Assembly: GCA_000433455.1 (NCBI GenBank)
Contig: HF992496.1
Span: 15,661 to 39,164, forward strand
Length of the DNA stretch: 23,504 nt
Source of the DNA: Mycoplasma sp. CAG:877
Lineage (GTDB): Bacteria > Bacillota_I > Bacilli_A > RF39 > UBA660
Direction: 5' to 3'
Shown: positions 7,097 through 13,324 of the stretch, one piece after another
Layout: each line of letters begins with the position of its first letter
Numbering within the stretch: position 1 is the stretch's first letter
Made by a program: the position numbers and the translations under genes
Notes under the pieces: model-generated
What the model saw: the letters and a program-made list of their open reading frames with translations, nothing else
Databases searched by the model: none
What the model was told of the DNA's origin: nothing

Positions 7097-8092
7097 TTAT
7101 ATAGATTTATTTTCTTTATCCTTAGTACTTGGATTTAACCTATTGCTATCAGAAAGCATCATATTTAACTCTCCATCATCAAAATCAAACGTCCAATCTT
7201 CATCAGTAAAAATACTATTATCACTGACTCTGTCATTATTATTAGTAGTCTTTGTGCTATTATATGCACTAACTGCTTCAGGAGTAATTTTTTCCACTTC
7301 CTCATAAGTATCTTTTACCAAATGCAAAACTTGTCCAGCAACTCCTGTAATACCCTTTTGATCTAATGGTAAATATGAAGATAAATTAAGAATCATATTT
7401 ATATTAGTCAAATTATCAAGAATATGTTGAAAGTTTTCTTGATCTGAATAAAGACTTCTAGCATGATATTCTCCTGTATGAAGTTCAATCGAAGGATCTT
7501 CCTCTCTATACTCATGTCTTCTCTTAAAAAGAGGATTAACTATAAACTCTTCTAAATCTTTATCATAATATCCTAAAAAATATTCACTAGGAATACTATA
7601 ACCATTATCCTCTCTTCTATATATTGGATTAAATTCTCTTCTGTCAATTCCCATAATAAGTATTTTTTTAGCATCTCTATGTGGCCAATGATTAAGATTA
7701 TCTAATGAACTATTAGTTTGTGAAAGTGGTAAAAAGTGTGATGAAATATTTGCATATTTGCACCTCATCTTACCTTCCCTTAATATTTCATCAGCATTGC
7801 CACCATGACCATATAAAAGTAAATTATCATCATCAAACAAACTAACTATTTTATCTTTAACTTTGTCCGGTAAACATGTAATATTTTCTCTAACACTATC
7901 TAAAACCTCAACTTGCCTCATAAATGGATTTGCAAGAGTTTCTTTTAAAGAATCCATAATTTCATCAATACTTTGCCTACTACATAAACTAAAGTCAACA
8001 GAAAAATCAATACCCATAGATTTAGGAAACTTCTCATCTAGTAACTTACTAAACTTACTACCATCATAATAATAAGATGTCAAAGTACTCAA
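7097..8092 (-). CDS. Protein of unknown function, possible ADP-ribosyltransferase-like fold (331 aa)
   Basis: I do not recognise this as a named family. It is soluble, without signal peptide or membrane segment, with an acidic, low-complexity C-terminus (about 270-331). Two motifs are suggestive. YGHGGNADEILREGKMR (94-110) looks like the HG(T/S)...IL..GL entry of PARP/KptA-like ADP-ribosyl-transferring folds. IPSEYFLGYYD (167-177) followed by VNPLF resembles the strand that carries the third catalytic E/Q-Y motif in such folds. This is motif reading only, and the middle Tyr/Ser motif is unclear. The start is TTG at 8092, three bases after the nfo stop, with its GAGGTGAG ribosome binding site inside the last nfo codons, so it is translationally linked to nfo. 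Confidence 0.6.
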   Translation of the reverse strand: MSTLTSYYYDGSKFSKLLDEKFPKSMGIDFSVDFSLCSRQSIDEIMDSLKETLANPFMRQVEVLDSVRENITCLPDKVKDKIVSLFDDDNLLLYGHGGNADEILREGKMRCKYANISSHFLPLSQTNSSLDNLNHWPHRDAKKILIMGIDRREFNPIYRREDNGYSIPSEYFLGYYDKDLEEFIVNPLFKRRHEYREEDPSIELHTGEYHARSLYSDQENFQHILDNLTNINMILNLSSYLPLDQKGITGVAGQVLHLVKDTYEEVEKITPEAVSAYNSTKTTNNNDRVSDNSIFTDEDWTFDFDDGELNMMLSDSNRLNPSTKDKENKSI

Positions 8093-8095
8093 TTC

Positions 8096-8974
8096 TCACT
8101 CACCTCTAATTTTACTAATCAATTCTTCATCAAACTTTTTATTCTTAATCATTTCTATTTCAAACTTATATGGTGGATATTCTCTATCTACATATGGTGT
8201 TTCTAATATCTTAGGAATATTTTCTAATCTCTTATTATAAATAACTCCCATCAAAATATCAAAACCAATCTTACCAAATCCTATATTTTCATGTCTATCT
8301 TTATGACTACCTAGATCATTTTTACTATCATTTACATGTACACAACCAATATTCTCTATTCCAATAACTTCATCAAACTTATCTAAGAAACTATCAAAAT
8401 CTCTAAGATCATATCCTGCATCACTTAAATGACAAGTATCTATACAAACTCCAATATGTCTCTTATCTTCAACTAAGTCAATTATTCTTTTTATCTCTTC
8501 TAACTTAGAACCAACTTCACTACCTTTTCCAGCCATTGTCTCTAAAAGAATTCTAACATCAACTTCTCCAAGTATCATATTAAGTCCTCTAGCAATATTA
8601 CAAATACCAGCATCAATTCCAATACCTACATGACTACCTGGATGTAATACTACATTCTTTATTCCTAACTGACTACATCTTTTTAATTCATCTTTTAAAA
8701 ATTGTACTGCAAAATTAAATTTAACTTCATCATCATTAGCTAAATTAACAATGTATGGAGCATGAACCACTACTTTTGAATAGTCAAAACCAATCTCCTT
8801 CATCTTTTTAAAAGCTTCTAAAGTTAAATTATCATCAATTGGATAACGACTAGTATTCTGAGGAGCACCAGTATAAAACATAAAAGTATTAGCACCATAC
8901 CCTAATGCCTCATTTAAGCTCCCAAGTAATTGACTATCTTTTTTATAACTAACGTGACAACCAAGTATCAACAT
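8096..8974 (-). CDS. nfo: Endonuclease IV (AP endonuclease)
   Basis: Cleaves DNA 5' to abasic sites in base excision repair and removes 3' blocks. The AP endonuclease 2 TIM-barrel metal ligands are all visible: GCHVS, VVHAPY, LHPGSH, LLETMAGKGSE, CIDTCHL, CVHVNDSK, SHKDRHENIG and ILETPY, which together form the trinuclear zinc site. The length of about 292 aa is normal. I chose ATG at 8974 (MLILGCHVS) because it gives the family N-terminus and follows GAGGTGATTAGA; the upstream in-frame ATG at 8992 precedes that ribosome binding site. A TATACT-like -10 at 8993-8998 has no clear -35. It is followed after 3 bp by the ART-like gene, so the two form a unit ending at the 7061-7090 terminator. Confidence 0.97.
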   Translation of the reverse strand: MLILGCHVSYKKDSQLLGSLNEALGYGANTFMFYTGAPQNTSRYPIDDNLTLEAFKKMKEIGFDYSKVVVHAPYIVNLANDDEVKFNFAVQFLKDELKRCSQLGIKNVVLHPGSHVGIGIDAGICNIARGLNMILGEVDVRILLETMAGKGSEVGSKLEEIKRIIDLVEDKRHIGVCIDTCHLSDAGYDLRDFDSFLDKFDEVIGIENIGCVHVNDSKNDLGSHKDRHENIGFGKIGFDILMGVIYNKRLENIPKILETPYVDREYPPYKFEIEMIKNKKFDEELISKIRGE

Positions 8975-9018
8975 TCTAATCACCTCTATCAAAGTATATC
9001 AAAAAAAAAGATCAAAAA

Positions 9019-9048
9019 AAAGACTTAAGGTATCTTTCTTAAGTCTTT
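9019..9048 (-). terminator. Intrinsic terminator after the 221-aa pilin gene
   Basis: Perfect 11-bp inverted repeat on the minus strand, AAAGACTTAAG (9038-9048) with CTTAAGTCTTT (9019-9029), 8-nt loop and T8-like tract. It lies 20 bp after the pilin stop. Confidence 0.9.
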
Positions 9049-9068
9049 AATAATCTCTATCTATCTAA

Positions 9069-9734
9069 TTAGTTTTCTACACAAGTAATAGCAGCTGGTG
9101 TAGTTGTAGGAATAGCAACATCACTATATTTTAAACCAGACATTGTTAAATTACCACGAACTATTTTAGAAGATTCAATAGCATTAGCTCCAGTAGCAAC
9201 TGTACTACCTAAACCACGAATACCATCAGATAAAGTTACATAATACTTAGTTGTTCTTTTACCACGAGTTTTAATGATTGCTCCTGGAGTAGTACAAGGA
9301 GTAGTAGCACCAGCAGAAGTTACACAAGTATCAGGAGTAGTAGCAACATTAACTCTTACATAACCATATACATCACGACTACCCCAAGAAGATTTACCAC
9401 CTGATTCTAGTAATGTTGGAACATCAGCATCAGCAGTAGTAGTAAATGAAGTACCGTTAGTATCTACTGTATTACCATTAGAATTAATCTTTACATAGTA
9501 ATCACCATCAGCAGTTGCTGAAGAAACTGTACCAGCACAAGTTAACCCATCAGCAGACCATAAAGTAGTAACTGCATTTGCATAGTTTTTAGCAATATCA
9601 ATAAATGTATCCTTTCTTGAATTTTCAATAGTTCTTGAAACAGCTGGAATAGCAACCATCATTAAGATACCCATGATTACGATAACAGCTAATAGTTCGA
9701 TCAATGTAAAACCTTTATCATTAATCTTTTTCAT
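9069..9734 (-). CDS. Type IV pilin-like protein, candidate major pilin (221 aa)
   Basis: Short basic leader MKKINDKG, then G|FTLIELLAVIVIMGILMMVAIPAV with Glu+5 and the Pro kink typical of type IV and type II pseudopilins. A helix continues to about residue 60. The rest is a Thr/Ala/Gly/Ser-rich beta domain with Cys (CAGT, TCVTSAG, PCTTPG, ITCVEN) that could form disulfides, and a TRGKRTTKYYVTLSDG strand. It would be processed by a prepilin peptidase and assembled into a thin filament; no assembly ATPase, platform protein or peptidase is in the window. It has a strong own promoter and a perfect terminator, and a compact, less AT-rich composition, which suggests the abundant subunit; that is inference. 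Ribosome binding site GAGAGTGA precedes ATG 9734. Confidence 0.88.
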   Translation of the reverse strand: MKKINDKGFTLIELLAVIVIMGILMMVAIPAVSRTIENSRKDTFIDIAKNYANAVTTLWSADGLTCAGTVSSATADGDYYVKINSNGNTVDTNGTSFTTTADADVPTLLESGGKSSWGSRDVYGYVRVNVATTPDTCVTSAGATTPCTTPGAIIKTRGKRTTKYYVTLSDGIRGLGSTVATGANAIESSKIVRGNLTMSGLKYSDVAIPTTTPAAITCVEN

Positions 9735-9772
9735 TACAATTCACTCTCTCTTTCTATTTTGTTTACAATTTT

Positions 9773-9801
9773 ATAATAGCATATCGATTTTCAAAATTCA
9801 A
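9773..9801 (-). promoter_or_regulatory. Sigma-A promoter of the 221-aa pilin gene
   Basis: Minus-strand TTGAAT (9796-9801), 17 bp, TATTAT (9773-9778), about 38 bp before the ATG and directly after the preceding pilin gene. Confidence 0.6.
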
Positions 9802-9838
9802 CTGCTTTTTTTTACTTTTTACTAAACTTTACAAAAAC

Positions 9839-10408
9839 CTATCTTGTATAAACAGAATTAACAGAAGTACAAGAAAAACTACTATTAAATTTCTGAGCAA
9901 AAGTTAAAAAATTATCCTTATCTAAGCCTGTAACACTCTCTACATCAGCTTTTTTAGCATTAGAAACATAATTATTTACTGCTCCATTTTCAGCTAATTT
10001 AGGAGTCCCAATCAACTTTACACCTCTATACGTATTTTTATACTTTTCAAGTAATTGTACATAATATTTAAGTTCATTTCCTTCTTTTTTAACGACAACA
10101 AAAGAGACATTCTTTAAATACTCTCCACCATTAGGAGCATCTTCAAACTCAGCATTATCCAAATATGATAAAGTCATTACAATACATTGCCCAGTTGCTG
10201 GTTTTTGAATAACATTACTACCAGATCTAACTTGATACTCAGCTAAAGTAGATAACTTTTTAGCATCTTCCAAATACGTATTAGACCTATTTCTAGTTAA
10301 AATACCCATAACATTAGGAACAGCAACAATCATAATAATACCCAAAATAACTACTGTCGCTAGTAATTCAACCAAAGTAAAACCTTTTTTATCTCTTAAC
10401 ACTTTCAT
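9839..10408 (-). CDS. Type IV pilin-like protein (189 aa)
   Basis: Basic leader MKVLRDKKG, then G|FTLVELLATVVILGIIMIVAVPNVMG with Glu+5, the standard prepilin signal. A helical stem continues to about residue 55 (LTRNRSNTYLEDAKKL). The C-terminal domain contains Cys at the CIVMT and FSCTSV positions that could pair, and an ELKYYVQLLEKYKNTYRGVKLIG strand pair. It belongs with the 221-aa pilin downstream, from which it differs in sequence after the helix. I prefer ATG at 10408; a GTG at 10414 would add two residues and overlaps the GGTGA. It has an extended -10 promoter and no visible terminator, so it may read through into the next pilin. Probably a minor pilin, which is inference. Confidence 0.87.
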   Translation of the reverse strand: MKVLRDKKGFTLVELLATVVILGIIMIVAVPNVMGILTRNRSNTYLEDAKKLSTLAEYQVRSGSNVIQKPATGQCIVMTLSYLDNAEFEDAPNGGEYLKNVSFVVVKKEGNELKYYVQLLEKYKNTYRGVKLIGTPKLAENGAVNNYVSNAKKADVESVTGLDKDNFLTFAQKFNSSFSCTSVNSVYTR

Positions 10409-10427
10409 CTTCACCTACCTTAAAACA

Positions 10428-10436
10428 ATTATAACA
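10428..10436 (-). promoter_or_regulatory. Extended -10 promoter of the 189-aa pilin gene
   Basis: Minus-strand TGTTATAAT is a perfect TGnTATAAT element (TATAAT at 10428-10433), 19 bp before the ATG. The -35 is weak, as expected for an extended -10. Confidence 0.55.
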
Positions 10437-10457
10437 GAAAATATAAATAATTTAATA

Positions 10458-11630
10458 TTATTTTATAAACTTTTTCATATTTTCAATTTCCATCAAAGTA
10501 GTAATAGAATATAACTTCTCATCAAATAAATAACCATATCTAAATAAAACAAAGCCCTTATAATGTTTTAAATTCCTACTCACAAGTATCTCTTTCATAA
10601 TAATATTATCATTAACTTCCCACTCAAACTTTCCTCCTTTAGCGAACGTATCAACCAAACCAACCTTATAAAAAGCTAGTGCTACATACATATCAATATC
10701 ATCATTTTTAATTAAATCATTCCATTCATTAATAACTCTTAAAAAAGGTTTACTCTCATTATAAAAACCATAATATATCTGAGGTATTATAAAATCAACA
10801 TACTTATCACTCTGCATCCAAGTAATAACATCAGCAAATACACTATTATAATTATTATCAATATTTCCATCAGGTGAAATACCAAATAAAATATTGTGTT
10901 CCCTACATACCTTATGAACTCTCTCTACCATCTTATTAATAATCATTAACTTATACTCAGAAAAACTAATATTCTTATTTTTCTCTAAATACTCCTCATA
11001 CTCCTTTATTGAAATATCCCCATCAGGATAAAAATAATCATCAAATAGTACTCCATCTACTTTATAATTGCTAATTAATTCTTCTACTCCATCTACTATT
11101 AAATCTTCTACTTCACTCCTAGCAGGATTATAATAAATTCCCCTACTTACGTATAAAGTATCACTACCTATATATTTATAAGCAGGATTACTACTACTAA
11201 TACTATCTATATTATTAGTATTTCTAACTCTATAAGGATTAACCCATACATATACAGAAATACCCCTCTCATGAGCTTTATTCAAAAAATAGTCTAATAC
11301 ATCATACCCGGGATAAACACCCTCAGAAGAAGAAATAATACTACTCCAAGGATATATATTAGACTTATATATAGCATCACTAAAACTAACCACCTGTAAA
11401 ATAACCATATTAAAACCTAAATTACAAATATTATCAAGCATCTTAACAATATTCATCTTACTAACAGAAACATCACTATTCTTAATATATTTACTAATAT
11501 CAATATAACTAACAAATACCCCTCTCTTCTCCATATCCTTAACACCCCTCTCATCTTTAACTCCCTTATTATTAAAAATACCAATACATACTAACCCAAA
11601 TAAAAAAATTATTAAGACTATTCTCTTCAT
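10458..11630 (-). CDS. GHL10 family glycoside hydrolase-like protein (DUF187/YngK-like)
   Basis: Exported TIM-barrel protein, likely a carbohydrate-active enzyme at the cell surface. Residues 1-20 are a hydrophobic signal or anchor segment (MKRIVLIIFLFGLVCIGIF) without a clear lipobox. The barrel shows family hallmarks: KRGVFVSYID at the first strand, an ILQVVSFSDA strand where the family has (V/L)QVR-type motifs, YVWVNPYR, YYNPA, GVLFDDYFYP with the likely catalytic Asp pair (197-198), GISPDGNI, and DFIIPQIYYG. Length about 390 aa fits the family. Its substrate is unknown; known relatives act on glucosaminidic or glycan linkages. ATG at 11630 follows GGTGATACTT; the TTG at 11642 is inside the ribosome binding region and unlikely. 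It lies 45 bp after the DUF421 gene, same strand, probably co-transcribed. Confidence 0.85.
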   Translation of the reverse strand: MKRIVLIIFLFGLVCIGIFNNKGVKDERGVKDMEKRGVFVSYIDISKYIKNSDVSVSKMNIVKMLDNICNLGFNMVILQVVSFSDAIYKSNIYPWSSIISSSEGVYPGYDVLDYFLNKAHERGISVYVWVNPYRVRNTNNIDSISSSNPAYKYIGSDTLYVSRGIYYNPARSEVEDLIVDGVEELISNYKVDGVLFDDYFYPDGDISIKEYEEYLEKNKNISFSEYKLMIINKMVERVHKVCREHNILFGISPDGNIDNNYNSVFADVITWMQSDKYVDFIIPQIYYGFYNESKPFLRVINEWNDLIKNDDIDMYVALAFYKVGLVDTFAKGGKFEWEVNDNIIMKEILVSRNLKHYKGFVLFRYGYLFDEKLYSITTLMEIENMKKFIK

Positions 11631-11675
11631 AAGTATCACCAATAATACTATATAAAAAATAATCCAAATAATTTG

Positions 11676-12320
11676 TCATTTTATATTTTCATTTCTAATT
11701 AAAAATAATCTTTTATTCCTATAAAAACCATAAAATATATCTTCTAACAAATACCCCTCTCTTTTTAAATTTTCTTCTAACCAACTCTTACTCTTATTAA
11801 TTTGTATTAATACATCTTCTTGTACTTTTCCATCTATAATTACTGGTAAAGGATAAGTCCTACTCTTATCATCTTCTCTTTTAAATATTGATAACTTCCC
11901 AGAAGTCTCTAATATTGCATAATCAACTTCTTCTATTGACTTAATAGACTTAGCTCTAAGTTGTGTTAATAAATCATCTAAATTATATCTTTGTTTTAAC
12001 ATCTCCTCAAAATTAATCTTCCCTCTATTAATAATAACTGAAGGATTTCCATCTATGACACTTCTAACTTTCTCACTCTTAAAAGATATTTTTGAAGTAA
12101 TAATTTGTAAAGCAACCAATACACCAATAGGTATAATAGATAAAAACATACTATCATTATAATTTTCTATCGATATCGCCGCAAGTTCCGCTATAAATAT
12201 TGATACTATAAAATCCATTATCGATAGTTCTCCAATTTCTCTTTTACCCATAAGTCTATATACTATAGTTATCAATAAGTAAAAGAATAAACTCTTTCCA
12301 AAGACTAATAAATATTTCAT
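11676..12320 (-). CDS. DUF421 membrane protein (YetF/YcaP family)
   Basis: About 214 aa. Two to three N-terminal membrane helices (roughly residues 3-24, 38-58 and 63-82) are followed by a cytosolic alpha/beta domain. Family motifs are visible: YRLMGKREIGELSIMDFIV, IFIAELA, GNPSVIINRGKI, RYNLDDLLTQLR and ILETSGKLSIF. The family is common in Bacilli and related phyla, where several paralogues are linked to spores or the envelope; its biochemical role is not established. I take ATG at 12320 because GGTGATAATT precedes it and the protein then begins MKYLLVFGKS; starts further upstream (12353) run through that site. It is divergent from the TIGR04086 gene, sharing a ~70-bp intergenic region, and precedes the GHL10 gene. 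Confidence 0.88.
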   Translation of the reverse strand: MKYLLVFGKSLFFYLLITIVYRLMGKREIGELSIMDFIVSIFIAELAAISIENYNDSMFLSIIPIGVLVALQIITSKISFKSEKVRSVIDGNPSVIINRGKINFEEMLKQRYNLDDLLTQLRAKSIKSIEEVDYAILETSGKLSIFKREDDKSRTYPLPVIIDGKVQEDVLIQINKSKSWLEENLKREGYLLEDIFYGFYRNKRLFLIRNENIK

Positions 12321-12392
12321 AATTATCACCATTAATATAATGTCTAAAATCATATTTTTTATACTTAAACATAATATTAATTGAGGTGTAAT

Positions 12393-12758
12393 ATGACTTA
12401 TATAAAAAGATATGGTAAAAGACTTCTATTTACAATGTTCTCTATAATTATTTCTTTATTCATAATATCTCTTCTTTATTATTTTAATTTAATTAGTCCA
12501 AATATAAATAAGATCTTAAAAATTATAATTATCTTAGCAAGCATATTTATAAGTAGCTTTATTTTAGGTAAATCAACAACTAGCAAAGGTTATCTAGAAG
12601 GTATTAAATTTGCTTTAATAATTATTCCTATATTTATCATTATCTCTCTAATTACTTCTTCTCCAATAAAAATAAAAGTCCTAATTTATTATATTATTAT
12701 TTTTATAACATCCATTTTAGGTAGTATGATTGGTATAAATAGAAAAAAAGAGTCTTAG
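12393..12758 (+). CDS. TIGR04086 (YrzE-like) membrane protein
   Basis: A 121-residue, very hydrophobic protein with four predicted membrane helices (about 13-35, 41-62, 70-90, 95-113) and a short basic tail. The GKSTTSKGYLEGIKFALIIIP segment between helices 2 and 3 is the family signature as I know it. Function unknown. The start is ATG at 12393 behind GAGGTG; the TTG at 12381 overlaps that site. It is one of two plus-strand genes. Its TAG (12756-12758) overlaps the end of the converging minus gene by four bases, and both stops fall in the loop of a shared terminator. Confidence 0.8.
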   Translation: MTYIKRYGKRLLFTMFSIIISLFIISLLYYFNLISPNINKILKIIIILASIFISSFILGKSTTSKGYLEGIKFALIIIPIFIIISLITSSPIKIKVLIYYIIIFITSILGSMIGINRKKES

Positions 12759-12766
12759 CTCTTTTT
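12745..12766. terminator. Bidirectional terminator holding two convergent stop codons
   Basis: AAAAAGAG (12745-12752) pairs with CTCTTTTT (12759-12766) around a 6-nt loop. The loop contains the plus-strand TAG (12756-12758) and the minus-strand TAA (12755-12757). Poly-A and poly-T flanks allow function both ways. Confidence 0.8.
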
Positions 12767-13222
12767 ATTTGTCTTTACATATTGTTTTGGATTAACTATT
12801 ACTATTGATTTTATTGGAATCTCTCCTCTAACGACATATTTAAAAGCAACATCCATTCCATATCCTTTAGAAACAATCTCATTTACCTTTTCAAAGTACA
12901 TATCACGAAAATCTATTTGTTCACTATAAACTTCTTCATCCCTACCAGGTACTACTAAATTAATATATCGGTAAATAAAATCAACATAAGTATCGTCACT
13001 TATCTCTCCAAATGGCCTATCACTAAGCAAAAGTTTTAATACTTCTTCTGACTGTATTCCATTTCTTCTTAATTTATAAGCTAAATCCTTCATCTCTTTA
13101 TTTTTACCAAACGTAACATTTCTAGGTCCCCTATAATTAGGTCCAAAAGTAACAGGAAAAGCTTGATTTATATAATCAAAAATTATTCTGTCTATTGAAT
13201 CTTCTCTTTCGTAATCTAACAT
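12755..13222 (-). CDS. Hypothetical protein (155 aa)
   Basis: I do not recognise this family. Soluble-looking, no signal peptide or membrane helix, mixed alpha-helical pattern. Notable segments: an N-terminal DSIDRIIFDYINQAFPVTFGPN, then KEMKDLAYKLRRNGIQSEEVLKLLL, and a C-terminal part with KSIVIVNPKQYVKTNKKS. ATG at 13222 (MLDYERED) is about nine bases after GAGGGGAG and has a good promoter upstream; the GTG/TTG-type extension to 13249 would overlap that ribosome binding site. It stands alone as a monocistronic unit between the GH25 terminator and the shared terminator at 12745-12766. Confidence 0.7.
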   Translation of the reverse strand: MLDYEREDSIDRIIFDYINQAFPVTFGPNYRGPRNVTFGKNKEMKDLAYKLRRNGIQSEEVLKLLLSDRPFGEISDDTYVDFIYRYINLVVPGRDEEVYSEQIDFRDMYFEKVNEIVSKGYGMDVAFKYVVRGEIPIKSIVIVNPKQYVKTNKKS

Positions 13223-13259
13223 ATTTATATTTCTCCCCTCTGTACACAAAAGTTCTATA

Positions 13260-13288
13260 AGTATACCACAATATAAAGAATATGTAAA
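13260..13288 (-). promoter_or_regulatory. Sigma-A promoter of the 155-aa hypothetical gene
   Basis: Minus-strand TTTACA (13283-13288), 17 bp, TATACT (13260-13265), followed by the GAGGGGAG ribosome binding site. Confidence 0.65.
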
Positions 13289-13298
13289 GAAAAGAAAA

Positions 13299-13324
13299 AA
13301 AGACCAATAAAATTATTGATCTTT
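13299..13324 (-). terminator. Terminator of the GH25 gene
   Basis: Minus-strand AAAGATCAATAA pairs with TTATTGGTCTTT (one G-U), directly abutting the stop codon at 13325, followed by a T7 run. Confidence 0.85.

Noticed and set aside
7863..8069. Plus-strand frame of 68 codons opposite the ART-like gene
   Set aside because: Opposite the coding strand of a gene with good start signals and normal composition; no own signals.
8993..8998. TATACT upstream of nfo as a promoter
   Set aside because: There is only a T-run at the -35 position, so I could not support a full promoter.
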